From positions 1 through 64,000 of the forward strand of contig SFIR01000007.1 of assembly GCA_004556165.1 (NCBI GenBank): a DNA stretch of 64,000 nucleotides, written 5' to 3'. Source of the stretch: Clostridiales bacterium. Lineage in GTDB: Bacteria > Bacillota > Clostridia > Christensenellales > CAG-138. The position numbers and the translations under genes are program-made. This document shows, in pieces, positions 38,876 to 49,661 of the stretch; the stretch's first letter is position 1, and every line of letters begins with the position of its first letter. The notes beneath the pieces are model-generated. The model made no database searches, was not told the origin of the DNA, and saw nothing but the letters and a program-made list of their open reading frames with translations.

Positions 38876-40540
38876 ATGAAAATAAAGATTGAAGATCGTG
38901 AATGTGAACTTAGGGAGGGGACGTCCCTCGCGGAATACATAACTGAATTGGGCCTTGACTCTGAAAATATGGAAACTAAGCCGCTTGCAGTGAAGCTGGG
39001 CGGCGAAATATTCAACCTGATGTATGCGCCGAAGCGCGAGTGTGAGCTCAGCCTTGTGACGTACATGTGCGAGGAGGGACGCAGGGTTTATGAACGCACT
39101 CTGCAATTCGTGCTCATCATGGCGGTACGGAAGCTCTTCCCCGAGGCAAGGGTAATAGTTCAGTATTCGATGGGGCAGGGCGTCTATATTACGATAAAGA
39201 AGCAGCCCATGCTCTGCGATGATGATATAGAACTCATCCGCAGCGAGATGAACTCGATAGCGGAAAGGGGGCTGAGGCTCCAAAGGCACAGGTACGACAT
39301 CCATGAAGCCCTGGAGTATTTCGAGCGTGACGGGCAGACCGACAAGGCAGCACTGCTCAAATGGAGAAAATTCAATTATTTTGATATGTATTCATGCCCC
39401 GAGTATTCGGATTACAAGGACTATTTCTACGGCGAGATGGCTCCGAATACGGGCTATGTAAAGGTATTTGACCTGCACCGCATTGATGATTCATTGGTCA
39501 TGCTGCTGCCGGATCGCTCCGATCCGAGCAAGGCATCGAAATATGAGGACAGCCCGAAGCTGTTGGCAGTCTTCAGGGAAAGCGATAAATGGGGAAGATT
39601 CATGACCTGCGCAACGGCTGCCGAGCTGAACAGGCGCGTTGAGGACGGAAGCATAAGAGAGCTTATCCGCGTCAATGAAGCGCTGCACGAGAAGAACTTT
39701 TCAAGGGTAGCGGATGATATTATTTCTCACGGCGCAAAGGCGATACTGATTGCAGGCCCGTCCTCATCGGGAAAAACCACATCGGCGCATAGGCTTGCAA
39801 CACAGCTCCGAGCATCGGGCCTTGATCCCGTCATGCTCTCGCTCGATGACTACTATATCGACAGGGACAAGGTCGAGCGCGACGCGAACGGAAATATCGA
39901 CCTTGAGCACATCAACGCGATTGATACGGAAGGCTTCGTCCGCGATTTGGATATGCTCATAAAGGGTGTCGAGGTATCAATACCGAATTTCAATTTCAAA
40001 ACCGGCAAAAGCGAGATCGGAAACAATATTATCAGGCTCCGCGCAGACCAGCCGGTTATCATCGAGGGCATACACGGGCTTAACCCGAGTATAATACGGG
40101 GAATCGACCCGAGCGCCGTATACAGAATCTATGTATCCGCACTCACCACTCTCAATCTTGATGATCACAACAGGATACACACCACCGACCTCAGGCTGCT
40201 GAGAAGGCTCGTTCGTGATTATGAAAACCGCGGAGCGAGCATGGAGCATACGCTCGGTATGTGGCCGAGCGTCAGAAGCGGCGAGGCTCGCTGGATATTC
40301 CCGTATCAGGAGAATGCGGACTGCATCATCAATACCACTCTTCACTACGAGGTTGCGGTGATGAAGAAGCATGTATATCCGCTGCTCACGGAGGTGCCGC
40401 CCGAAAGCCCGTATTACTGTCAGGCCCGTGCAATAGTAAAATTCCTTAATTACTTCGTCAGCGCGGATGTTGAGGATGAGATCCCTCCGACATCCATAAT
40501 CAGGGAGTTCATCGGCGGAAACTCATTCTATAATGATTGA
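38876..40540 (+). CDS. Nucleoside (uridine-type) kinase with ThrRS-like N-terminal half
   Basis: 554 residues in two parts. Residues 1-270 resemble the N-terminal TGS and second-additional-domain region of threonyl-tRNA synthetase, including a GVYI segment and conserved His in RHRYDIHEALEYF. Residues 280-540 are a phosphoribulokinase/uridine kinase domain with P-loop LIAGPSSSGKTTSAHR and SLDDYYIDRD. This fusion is widespread in Firmicutes and Thermotogae and is presumed to phosphorylate nucleosides; the role of the synthetase-like part is unknown. A second, ordinary uridine kinase lies at 14985-15593. Start ATG behind GGAAGGACGG. Confidence 0.88.
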   Translation: MKIKIEDRECELREGTSLAEYITELGLDSENMETKPLAVKLGGEIFNLMYAPKRECELSLVTYMCEEGRRVYERTLQFVLIMAVRKLFPEARVIVQYSMGQGVYITIKKQPMLCDDDIELIRSEMNSIAERGLRLQRHRYDIHEALEYFERDGQTDKAALLKWRKFNYFDMYSCPEYSDYKDYFYGEMAPNTGYVKVFDLHRIDDSLVMLLPDRSDPSKASKYEDSPKLLAVFRESDKWGRFMTCATAAELNRRVEDGSIRELIRVNEALHEKNFSRVADDIISHGAKAILIAGPSSSGKTTSAHRLATQLRASGLDPVMLSLDDYYIDRDKVERDANGNIDLEHINAIDTEGFVRDLDMLIKGVEVSIPNFNFKTGKSEIGNNIIRLRADQPVIIEGIHGLNPSIIRGIDPSAVYRIYVSALTTLNLDDHNRIHTTDLRLLRRLVRDYENRGASMEHTLGMWPSVRSGEARWIFPYQENADCIINTTLHYEVAVMKKHVYPLLTEVPPESPYYCQARAIVKFLNYFVSADVEDEIPPTSIIREFIGGNSFYND

Positions 40541-40565
40541 AATATGCCGAAATTCATGGTATAAT
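40537..40565 (+). promoter_or_regulatory. Promoter of the DUF6273 gene
   Basis: TTGAAA (40537-40542), 17-base spacer, TGGTATAAT (extended -10; TATAAT at 40560-40565). The -35 box overlaps the stop codon of the kinase gene. Confidence 0.8.
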
Positions 40566-40626
40566 CACCCCCAATCGGGTGAACGGAGTATTCCGCCGCT
40601 GATTCGATACTAAAGGAGAAAAACAG

Positions 40627-41883
40627 ATGTACATATGCGATATATACGGCAGGGAGTTTGAAAGCGAACCCGGTTCCCGTGCGACGACCTGCCCGGAATG
40701 TATGGAAAATGCCGAGCTCAAGCAGAAAGAGGATATTTATCAGCGCGCGCTGAACCTTGAAGGCAATAAATGCTGCTATATGGCGATCCGCCAGTATGAA
40801 AAAATCCCGGGCTATAAGGACAGCGAGGAGCGCATTGCGAATTGCAGAAGGCTTGCGGAGGAATCAGCATCGGAAACGGGCAATGTCGCAGAGCTTGCCA
40901 AGGCAAGGTCGGAAGCAAGCTTCAGAAAACGCAAAAAACGCAAAAAGATAATCACCGTTTCGCTTATTTCACTGCTCGCAATTCTGATACTCGGCACAGT
41001 CGGAACGATACTGACAATAAAGTATGTTATCCCTCCGCTGAAGTATGATATGGGCATGAAACTGCTCAATGAGGGCAAGTATGCAAGGGCATATGAGTGC
41101 CTGAAATCCGTTTCGGATTATAAGGACGCAGGGCATTTTGCCGCAGTTGCACGCACACGAGCACTCGCTGCAGTAGGCATCACAAGCAAAGGCGCGGTTT
41201 ACGGCAGATTCGAGCAGGATGACATCACCGAAAACGGTTTTGAACCGCTTCAGTGGATAGTGCTTGAAATCAAGGATAACAGGGCATTGCTGCTCAGTAA
41301 ATACTGCATCAACAGTATGCCCTATCATGCGGACGGTTCCGAGGCAACTTGGGAAACGAGCGATATTCGCGCATGGCTGAACGGTGAATTCCTCGAAACC
41401 GCGTTCACCGATGAGGAAAGGTCGCATATAGCGAGCGTCACCGTACATACCGAGGATAACAGTATCAAGGGGGCTGCGGGCGGCAACGATACACAGGATA
41501 GTATTTTCCTTCTCAGCTTTGAGGAAACGATGGAGTACCTCGCAGTCAACTACGATGTCGCGGTCACAAGCTATTACAGCACCGACGAAATAATCTATTC
41601 CACTCCGACCGATTATGCCAATAACCGCGGCGCGTATTTCATGACGCGCGTTACGGACGATCTCGGCATCATCAAGTCAAGAAACTCGTACACGAATGAT
41701 AATGTGGAGGATTCTCTGGCAAACAACTGCTGGTATTGGCTCAGATCCCCCGGCGTGTATCAGAATGTCGCCGCAATTGTCAGCTATTCGGGGCTTATAA
41801 GGTTCTCGGGCGGTATGGTGGATTATGCCCACGGCGGAATAAGGCCCGCTATGTGGGTAAACCTCGAGGACGGAGAGAATTAA
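40627..41883 (+). CDS. Membrane protein with DUF6273 C-terminal domain
   Basis: 418 residues. N-terminal degenerate zinc ribbon (CDIY where CxxC is expected, then CPEC), two short TPR-like segments (IRQYEKIPGYKDSEERI and NEGKYARAYECLKSVSDYKDA), a basic stretch and one membrane helix at about 120-143. The outside part (from about 195) is a DUF6273 domain: EPLQWIVLEIKDNRALLLSKY, DIRAWLNGEFL, WYWLRSPG and GIRPAMWV. This fold is related to formylglycine-generating-enzyme/C-type-lectin-like domains. Function unknown; perhaps a surface sensor or binding protein. A strong terminator follows. Confidence 0.8.
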   Translation: MYICDIYGREFESEPGSRATTCPECMENAELKQKEDIYQRALNLEGNKCCYMAIRQYEKIPGYKDSEERIANCRRLAEESASETGNVAELAKARSEASFRKRKKRKKIITVSLISLLAILILGTVGTILTIKYVIPPLKYDMGMKLLNEGKYARAYECLKSVSDYKDAGHFAAVARTRALAAVGITSKGAVYGRFEQDDITENGFEPLQWIVLEIKDNRALLLSKYCINSMPYHADGSEATWETSDIRAWLNGEFLETAFTDEERSHIASVTVHTEDNSIKGAAGGNDTQDSIFLLSFEETMEYLAVNYDVAVTSYYSTDEIIYSTPTDYANNRGAYFMTRVTDDLGIIKSRNSYTNDNVEDSLANNCWYWLRSPGVYQNVAAIVSYSGLIRFSGGMVDYAHGGIRPAMWVNLEDGEN

Positions 41884-41897
41884 CGAACATTGATATA

Positions 41898-41926
41898 AAG
41901 AGCTGCTTTCACGGCAGCTCTTTTTT
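41898..41926 (+). terminator. Rho-independent terminator after the DUF6273 gene
   Basis: AAGAGCTGC (41898-41906) pairs with GCAGCTCTT (41914-41922), 7-base loop, T run at 41921-41926. Confidence 0.92.
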
Positions 41927-42001
41927 GCGTGAAAAAACGACGGTTTTCACGGTATTCCGCATGTTATACGGCAGTTTCTTCTTATATAAATAAAACAATG
42001 C

Positions 42002-42030
42002 TTGTAAAATAATTGAAATTGTGGTATAAT
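42002..42030 (+). promoter_or_regulatory. recF promoter, extended -10
   Basis: TTGTAA (42002-42007), 17-base spacer, TGGTATAAT (TATAAT at 42025-42030). Confidence 0.75.
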
Positions 42031-42080
42031 AATTTTATATCCGTGCGCAGCATTCCGACTTAACGGAAAGGAGAAACAGG

Positions 42081-43184
42081 ATGTTCGTCACCGGTCTTAG
42101 GCTCCATAATTTCAGAAGCTATGAAGAAATGATGTTCGAACCCGGGAAAGGGCTCAACGTCATTATCGGGCCCAATGCCGCAGGCAAGACCAATATCCTC
42201 GAAGCGATCTTCCTTTCCGCTCTCGGGCGCAGTCACCGCACAAAAAAGGATACGGAGCTTATAAACAGGCATTCCCACGGCGGATATGTCGGCATCGACC
42301 TTGTAAGCGAGGTCGGTAAGCGTTCGATAGAAATGCGCCTAAGCGACAGCGAGCATAAATCCGTTAAGGTGGATGGGAGCAAGCTCACGAGGATAGGGGA
42401 GCTGATGGGAGTAATGAATGTCGTGATGTTCTCCCCGGAGGATCTCGGCATCGTTAAATCCGCACCGTCCGAGCGCAGGCACTTCATGGATATGGAGCTC
42501 TGCCAGCTGAGGCCCACCTATTTCTACCGTTTGCAGCAGTATAATGCCGCGCTCAAGCAGCGCGGAAGCCTTCTCAAGGATATGAGCTCCGCCGCCGGGG
42601 GATCGGATGATAGGCTGCTGTCCTCCTGGGATGAAAGATTGGCAGATCTCGGCGGCGATATTATGGCTGTCCGCGCCTCATTCATGGAGGAGATAGGCGA
42701 TATCGCCTGCGAGCTGCACGGCAGGATAACCGATGACCTTGAGGAGCTGCATGTATTCTATAAGCCCAATGTCCCGTTCAGCGAGGGACGGGTCAAGGCG
42801 ATTCTCTATGATGCGCTTTCCTCTTCGCATGAGGAGGATATAAGGCGCGGCTATACCACAAGAGGGCCGCATCGGGACGATATCGGCATGATGCTGAACG
42901 GCGAGGATGTGCGCGTTTTCGGCTCGCAGGGCCAGCAGCGTACCGCCGCACTGAGCCTGAAGCTAAGCGAGCTGACCGTCATGCATAAGGAAAAGGGCGA
43001 GTACCCGATTCTTTTGCTCGATGATGTGCTTAGCGAGCTCGACTGCGACCGGCAGAGGGCTCTGCTGTCGAATGCCTTTGAATGCCAATGCTTCCTCACC
43101 GCAACCGACCTCGACGGCCTTGAGGATGTGCCGGATATGCGCGTGTTTGAATGCTTTGACGGCAGGCTGACCCGTGTTGTCTGA
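42081..43184 (+). CDS. recF: DNA replication and repair protein RecF
   Basis: 367 residues, SMC-like ATPase that helps load RecA at gaps. Walker A GPNAAGKTNILEAI (about residues 30-43), signature FGSQGQQRTAALSLKL, Walker B ILLLDDVLSELD. Start ATG behind AAAGGAG. Heads a recF-gyrB-gyrA group with its own promoter; dnaA, dnaN and the S4-domain gene that usually precede it are not present. Confidence 0.96.
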   Translation: MFVTGLRLHNFRSYEEMMFEPGKGLNVIIGPNAAGKTNILEAIFLSALGRSHRTKKDTELINRHSHGGYVGIDLVSEVGKRSIEMRLSDSEHKSVKVDGSKLTRIGELMGVMNVVMFSPEDLGIVKSAPSERRHFMDMELCQLRPTYFYRLQQYNAALKQRGSLLKDMSSAAGGSDDRLLSSWDERLADLGGDIMAVRASFMEEIGDIACELHGRITDDLEELHVFYKPNVPFSEGRVKAILYDALSSSHEEDIRRGYTTRGPHRDDIGMMLNGEDVRVFGSQGQQRTAALSLKLSELTVMHKEKGEYPILLLDDVLSELDCDRQRALLSNAFECQCFLTATDLDGLEDVPDMRVFECFDGRLTRVV

Positions 43185-43215
43185 GAATTGCCGATAATTT
43201 GAAATTAAATTCTGA

Positions 43216-45162
<1,947 letters not shown>

Positions 45163-45180
45163 GCATAGGGGAACCGAATA

Positions 45181-47724
45181 ATGGAAGAAAACAATAATAA
45201 TAATTTCAATCAGCCGAAGAACAAATCGGCAAACCTTGAAATGCTCGGCACCAACGAGCTTCCGACGGATATTGAGGGCGGAAGGATTCTGCCCGTAAAC
45301 CTCGTCGGCGAGATGAAAAAGAGCTTCATATCCTATGCCATGGCGGTCATCATCAGCCGTGCGCTGCCCGATGTGCGCGACGGCCTGAAGCCCGTACACA
45401 GGCGTATCCTGTATGCCATGGACGAGCTAAGCATGCAGCCCGATAAGCCGTTCAGAAAGAGCGCCCGTCTTGTCGGCGATGTTCTGGGTAAATACCATCC
45501 CCACGGCGATACGGCGGTCTACGATGCAATGGTAAGGCTCGCTCAGCCCTTCTCCACCCGTTATCCGCTCGTCGAGGGTCACGGCAATTTCGGCAGCGTG
45601 GATGGCGACCCTGCGGCTGCAATGCGTTATACCGAGGCGAGGATGAGCAGGCTCACCCTGGAAATGCTCCGCGATCTCGACAAGAATACCGTTGATTTCT
45701 ATCCCAATTTTGATGAAACGCTCATGCAGCCCTCCGTGCTGCCCTCAAGGTTCCCGAATCTTTTGGTGAACGGTTCAAACGGTATTGCGGTCGGTATGGC
45801 AACGAATATCCCTCCGCATAACCTCGGCGAGACCATCGATGCATGCATTGCGATGATAGATAATCCCGAGATAACCATTGACGAGCTTATGAACTATATC
45901 CCCGGTCCCGATTTTCCAACCGGCGGCGTAATCATGGGGGATGTCGGCATCAGGCATGCGTATTTCACCGGAAGGGGCAAGATACTCGTCCGCGCAAAAT
46001 CGGAGATAGAGCAGTACAAGGCCGATAGGGCAAGGATCATCGTTACCGAGATACCCTATCAGGTCAATAAGGCAAAGCTCGTTGAGAAGATAGCGGAGCT
46101 CGTTCACGAAAAAAAGGTGGACGGCATTTCCGATCTTCGTGACGAAAGCTCACGCTCCGGCATGAGGATCGTTATTGAGCTTAAAAAAGATGTAAATGCA
46201 AATGTCGTCCTCAATAATCTCTATAAGCATACCCAGCTTCAGGATACCTTCGGCGTTATCATGATTGCGCTCGTGGATGGCGAGCCCAAGGTGCTGAACC
46301 TCCGCCAGATGATCTATTATTATCTTGAGCATCAGAAGGAGGTCGTCACGAGGAGAACGCAGTTCGATCTCGACAAGGCGAGGGAGAGACTGCATATCTT
46401 AGAGGGCTTGATGATAGCTCTCGATAATATCGACGAGGTCATTGCCATAATCAAGGCGAGCGAGAACGGCCAGCAGGCGAAGGAAAGGCTGATGGCTCGC
46501 TTCGGCTTCAGCGAAAAGCAGGCGCAGGCGATACTCGATATGAGGCTGCAAAGGCTCACGGGTCTTGAACGCAGCAGGCTTGAATTGGAGTATGCCGATC
46601 TTAAAAAGCAGGTCGAATACCTTATGGGCATTCTTGCCGATGAACACAAGCTAATGGGCGTTATCCGTGATGAGATGCTGGAGATCAGGCGCAAGTTCGC
46701 CGATGAGAGGCGTACCGAGATTACCAAGCTCATCGAAGATATTGATATGGATGATATTATTCAGGAGGAGACCATGGTCGTCACCTGTACGCACCATGGC
46801 TATATCAAGAGGATAGCGGAGGATACCTACCGCACCCAGCGCAGGGGCGGTGTGGGCGTTTCCGCAGGTGCGACCCGTGAAGAGGATTTCTTAGAGGATA
46901 TCTTCGTAACTTCAACTCATTCGTACATAATGTTCTTCACCAATAAGGGCAGAGCATTCAGAATCAAGTGCTATTCCATCCCCGAGGCAGGCAGGACGGC
47001 AAAGGGTACGCCGATAGTCAACCTGCTGCAGCTTCAGACGGGCGAATTCGTTACCGCGGCATTCCCGATTGACAGCTCGGCTGAGGAGGGGTATCTCGTG
47101 CTCTGCACGGCAAGCGGTATCATAAAGAAAACCCCGATATCCGAATTTGCGAATATCCGCAAGGGCGGCATGATTGCGCAGAATCTCCGTGACGGCGATG
47201 AGCTTATCCGCGTCGCACTGTCCGCAGGCGATGATGAATTCATCATCGGTACCCGTGAGGGCAAGAGCATCCGTTTTGATGAAGCGGATGTAAGGCCGAT
47301 GGGCAGAGCGGCAACGGGCGTGCGCGCCATCAAGCTGGAGGATGATGACAGGGTTGTGGATATGTCCATGGTCAGGAAGGATGCCTATGTCATCGCAATC
47401 ACCGAGAACGGCATGGGCAAGCGCACCACCGAGGATGCATACCGCAGCCAGTCCCGTGCGGGCAAGGGCATAATCGCCATGAACATCACCGAAAAGACCG
47501 GTAAGCTCGTATGCCTGAAGGTCGTTGACGGTACGGAGGATCTCATGCTTATCCGTGATGACGGCATAGTTATCAGGATGCCCGTGGACAGCGTAAGCGT
47601 CATTTCGAGGAATACTCAGGGCGTCAAGCTTATGAAGGTCGGCGAAGGGCATAGGGTCGCAAGCGTCGCTATCGCACCGAGCAGCGCGGAAGCGGAAGAG
47701 CCCGGTAATAACGTGACCGAATAA
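45181..47724 (+). CDS. gyrA: DNA gyrase subunit A
   Basis: 847 residues. An Asn-rich N-terminal tail of about 40 residues precedes the breakage-reunion domain with the catalytic Tyr in [11 protein letters not shown]. The C-terminal beta-pinwheel begins with the GyrA box TQRRGGVGV, which marks gyrase rather than topoisomerase IV. The N-terminal tail is longer than usual (Gln/Asn-rich residues 4-12). Ends in a strong terminator. Confidence 0.97.
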   Translation: MEENNNNNFNQPKNKSANLEMLGTNELPTDIEGGRILPVNLVGEMKKSFISYAMAVIISRALPDVRDGLKPVHRRILYAMDELSMQPDKPFRKSARLVGDVLGKYHPHGDTAVYDAMVRLAQPFSTRYPLVEGHGNFGSVDGDPAAAMRYTEARMSRLTLEMLRDLDKNTVDFYPNFDETLMQPSVLPSRFPNLLVNGSNGIAVGMATNIPPHNLGETIDACIAMIDNPEITIDELMNYIPGPDFPTGGVIMGDVGIRHAYFTGRGKILVRAKSEIEQYKADRARIIVTEIPYQVNKAKLVEKIAELVHEKKVDGISDLRDESSRSGMRIVIELKKDVNANVVLNNLYKHTQLQDTFGVIMIALVDGEPKVLNLRQMIYYYLEHQKEVVTRRTQFDLDKARERLHILEGLMIALDNIDEVIAIIKASENGQQAKERLMARFGFSEKQAQAILDMRLQRLTGLERSRLELEYADLKKQVEYLMGILADEHKLMGVIRDEMLEIRRKFADERRTEITKLIEDIDMDDIIQEETMVVTCTHHGYIKRIAEDTYRTQRRGGVGVSAGATREEDFLEDIFVTSTHSYIMFFTNKGRAFRIKCYSIPEAGRTAKGTPIVNLLQLQTGEFVTAAFPIDSSAEEGYLVLCTASGIIKKTPISEFANIRKGGMIAQNLRDGDELIRVALSAGDDEFIIGTREGKSIRFDEADVRPMGRAATGVRAIKLEDDDRVVDMSMVRKDAYVIAITENGMGKRTTEDAYRSQSRAGKGIIAMNITEKTGKLVCLKVVDGTEDLMLIRDDGIVIRMPVDSVSVISRNTQGVKLMKVGEGHRVASVAIAPSSAEAEEPGNNVTE

Positions 47725-47729
47725 TCAAT

Positions 47730-47774
47730 AAAAGCGTGCTGCGCGGGGAATATGCCTCCGCGCAGTGCTTTTTT
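47730..47774 (+). terminator. Rho-independent terminator after gyrA
   Basis: AAAAGC..CTGCGCGG (47730-47746) pairs with CCGCGCAG.GCTTTT (47758-47772) with a two-base bulge, then a T run. Confidence 0.9.
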
Positions 47775-47815
47775 ATGAAATTCAATAATATATCTGAAAC
47801 TTGCTGCCGTAATGC

Positions 47816-47844
47816 TTGACAAGCGCAATGCGTTCTGATAAAAT
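47816..47844 (+). promoter_or_regulatory. tRNA cluster promoter
   Basis: TTGACA (47816-47821), 17-base spacer, TAAAAT (47839-47844) with TGA directly upstream (extended -10). First tRNA starts 65 bases later. Confidence 0.85.
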
Positions 47845-47908
47845 ACTAAGACGTCAGCGGGCGAATCGTGAGCAAAAGGCTGCGGCAGGGCGAGCGAATC
47901 GCCGGAAT

Positions 47909-47985
47909 GCGTCTGTAGCTCAGCTGGATAGAGCAACGGCCTTCTAAGCCGTAGGTCCAGGGTTCGAATCCCTGCAGACGTGCCA
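47909..47985 (+). tRNA. tRNA-Arg (TCT)
   Basis: Cloverleaf with acceptor GCGTCTG/CAGACGT, anticodon loop CTTCTAA (TCT), T-loop TTCGAAT and encoded CCA. Confidence 0.95.
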
Positions 47986-47988
47986 TAT

Positions 47989-48066
47989 GGTGGGTGTAGT
48001 TCAGCTGGATAGAGCGCCAGATTGTGGCTCTGGAAGTCGTGGGTTCAAATCCCACCACTCACCCCA
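47989..48066 (+). tRNA. tRNA-His (GTG)
   Basis: Anticodon loop TTGTGGC (GTG). It has the extra G at -1 opposite C73 typical of tRNA-His, and encoded CCA. Confidence 0.95.
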
Positions 48067-48093
48067 TTTTTTATAACCTTAGGGAGTTTTTGT

Positions 48094-48168
48094 TGGGGTG
48101 TCGCCAAGAGGTCAAGGCACGGGACTTTGACTCCCGTATCGTAGGTTCAAATCCTGCCACCCCAGCCA
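48094..48168 (+). tRNA. tRNA-Gln (TTG)
   Basis: Acceptor TGGGGTG/CACCCCA, anticodon loop CTTTGAC (TTG), encoded CCA. Confidence 0.95.
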
Positions 48169-48173
48169 GATTT

Positions 48174-48249
48174 GACCCGTTAGCTCAGTCGGTAGAGCAC
48201 TTGACTTTTAATCAAGGTGTCCGGAGTTCGAATCTCCGACGGGTCACCA
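48174..48249 (+). tRNA. tRNA-Lys (TTT)
   Basis: Acceptor GACCCGT/ACGGGTC, anticodon loop CTTTTAA (TTT), encoded CCA. Confidence 0.96.
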
Positions 48250-48267
48250 AGCTCTATCTCATGGTAA

Positions 48268-48352
48268 GCGGGCGTGGCGGAATTGGCAGACGCGCCGGAT
48301 TTAGGTTCCGGTGCCGCAGGGTGTATGAGTTCGAGTCTCTTCGCCCGCACCA
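48268..48352 (+). tRNA. tRNA-Leu (TAG)
   Basis: Acceptor GCGGGCG/CGCCCGC, anticodon loop TTTAGGT (TAG), long variable arm of a class II tRNA, encoded CCA. Confidence 0.95.
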
Positions 48353-48398
48353 ACAGTACTGACCTCAGCTCCTTGAGGCTCTTTGATAGAGCATCTTT

Positions 48399-48474
48399 GC
48401 GGGAATAGCTCATTTGGTAGAGCGCCGCCTTGCCAAGGCGGAGGTGGCGGGTTCGAGCCCCGTTTCCCGCTCCA
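48399..48474 (+). tRNA. tRNA-Gly (GCC), copy 1
   Basis: Acceptor GCGGGAA/TTCCCGC, anticodon loop TTGCCAA (GCC), encoded CCA. Identical over all 76 bases to the copy at 48779-48854. Confidence 0.96.
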
Positions 48475-48514
48475 TTTGCATAGAATACCCAATAGGTGGT
48501 ATTCTCTGCAAATG
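48473..48514 (+). repeat. Long hairpin directly after tRNA-Gly copy 1
   Basis: CATTTGCATAGAATACC (48473-48489) pairs with GGTATTCTCTGCAAATG (48498-48514), 16 of 17 positions, 8-base loop. It begins inside the CCA of the tRNA. No T run follows. Confidence 0.85.
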
Positions 48515-48616
48515 CGAATATAATTTATGGTATTGCTGCTGCCGTATCTTCGGCGCAAACCCCGTCGGGCTGTTATTTCACTGAGAGAACCTGAATCGAC
48601 GGCATCAACCTCATAT

Positions 48617-48690
48617 GCGGGTATAGTGTAATGGTAACACATTAGCCTTCCAAGCTGAGATAGTGGGTTCGAGTCCCATTACCCGCTCCA
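48617..48690 (+). tRNA. tRNA-Gly (TCC)
   Basis: Acceptor GCGGGTA/TACCCGC, anticodon loop CTTCCAA (TCC), encoded CCA. Confidence 0.95.
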
Positions 48691-48728
48691 TTTGCAGAAA
48701 GTACCCGATGGGTACTTTCTGCAAATGG
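48688..48728 (+). repeat. Perfect 19-bp hairpin directly after tRNA-Gly (TCC)
   Basis: CCATTTGCAGAAAGTACCC (48688-48706) and GGGTACTTTCTGCAAATGG (48710-48728) are exact reverse complements around the loop GAT. The left arm starts with the CCA of the tRNA. The outer part CATTTGCA/TGCAAATG is shared with the hairpin at 48473. Confidence 0.92.
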
Positions 48729-48778
48729 TCAACCGGACAGAGCATGATTATGCCGGGCGCCGTGTGATAATTTAATAT

Positions 48779-48854
48779 GCGGGAATAGCTCATTTGGTAG
48801 AGCGCCGCCTTGCCAAGGCGGAGGTGGCGGGTTCGAGCCCCGTTTCCCGCTCCA
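48779..48854 (+). tRNA. tRNA-Gly (GCC), copy 2
   Basis: Same 76-base sequence as copy 1. Last gene of the cluster, at the border of the accessory-looking stretch. Confidence 0.96.
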
Positions 48855-48899
48855 GAAAAGGAACAGCTTTTGTCTTTCGGGCAAAGGCTGTTCCTTTTC
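48855..48899 (+). terminator. Hairpin/terminator closing the tRNA cluster
   Basis: GAAAAGGAACAGCTTTTG (48855-48872) pairs with CAAAGGCTGTTCCTTTTC (48882-48899), 18 bp with one G-U. It starts on the base after CCA. The pyrimidine-rich right arm may serve as the T tract. Confidence 0.75.
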
Positions 48900-49013
48900 A
48901 ATTGATTCCACCCTGCCGGGTGGGCAAATCAGCTTTGCTGATGAAATCCTCTGCGGAAATCAAACCCGCCTGCGCCGGACGGGCGATTTGTTTTTGTCTG
49001 CGAAGCGGATTTA

Positions 49014-49042
49014 TTGAAAACATGATTGTATTGTGTTATGAT
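49014..49042 (+). promoter_or_regulatory. Promoter in front of the HAD remnant and GNAT genes
   Basis: TTGAAA (49014-49019), 17-base spacer, TATGAT (49037-49042) with TGT directly upstream. Confidence 0.7.
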
Positions 49043-49067
49043 TTGTGCAAAGAGGCGGAGGTGCGGA

Positions 49068-49100
49068 ATGGTCAAGTGGATTTTCTTCGATATTGGTTAA
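49068..49100 (+). pseudogene. Remnant of a HAD-superfamily hydrolase (first ten codons)
   Basis: ATG behind GCGGAGGTG reads MVKWIFFDIG and then stops. That string is the usual start and motif I region of HAD phosphatases (normally followed by STLVDE or similar). Promoter and ribosome-binding site are intact but nothing HAD-like follows; the next gene begins 31 bases on. It looks like the stub of a deleted gene, or it now serves as a leader peptide. Confidence 0.55.
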
Positions 49101-49130
49101 GGACTCGCTATCCGAGCTGCTGCTGATTAT

Positions 49131-49661
49131 ATGAGTAAAGAAGCTGTGAGCAAAGAAACCATGTGTAAACAAATAACCTTTGAAGCTTTATCCGAGGACA
49201 ATATTGAATATGTCCGTTCAATTCAGCGTGACGATATAAGCGAAGCCTTCGTTGATACCGCCGATACGATTATGAAGCTCACGGAATATGGGCTTGAACA
49301 TAATTGCAAAGGGCATTCCTACGCAATCAAACTGGGAAATGAATATATCGGATTGATTCTGCTCGGTGAAGCGCTCGAATGGGATACCGATCCCGAAGAG
49401 ATGAAGGGCGTACCGTTTTATCGTCTTATGGGATTTGTGATTGATAAGCGTTACCGCAATATCGGCATTGGCGGCTATGTTCTTGAAAAGGTGATTGAAA
49501 TTATATATGGTGAATACGGTGTGCGCCCCATTGCACTCGGAGTACATAAGGACAATATCGGCGCTGAAAGATTTTATCTTAGCCATGGCTTCCGAAAGAC
49601 GGATGCAATGGAAGGAAATGATTATTACTATTTGAGGTACCCGAATGAAGATACAATATGA
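49131..49661 (+). CDS. GNAT family N-acetyltransferase
   Basis: 176 residues. Acetyl-CoA-binding motif A is VIDKRYRNIGIGGYVLEKVI, followed by ALGVHKDNIGAERFYLSHGF (motif B). Transfers an acetyl group to an amine; substrate unknown. The ATG at 49131 has no clear ribosome-binding site; an internal ATG at residue 11 (MCKQITF) may be the real start. AT-rich codon choice differs from the core genes. Overlaps the next acetyltransferase gene by 17 bases. Confidence 0.85.
   Translation: MSKEAVSKETMCKQITFEALSEDNIEYVRSIQRDDISEAFVDTADTIMKLTEYGLEHNCKGHSYAIKLGNEYIGLILLGEALEWDTDPEEMKGVPFYRLMGFVIDKRYRNIGIGGYVLEKVIEIIYGEYGVRPIALGVHKDNIGAERFYLSHGFRKTDAMEGNDYYYLRYPNEDTI

Noticed and set aside
41884..42080. 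Replication origin with DnaA boxes near recF
   Set aside because: No TTATCCACA-type cluster seen; the stretch is a terminator plus promoter.
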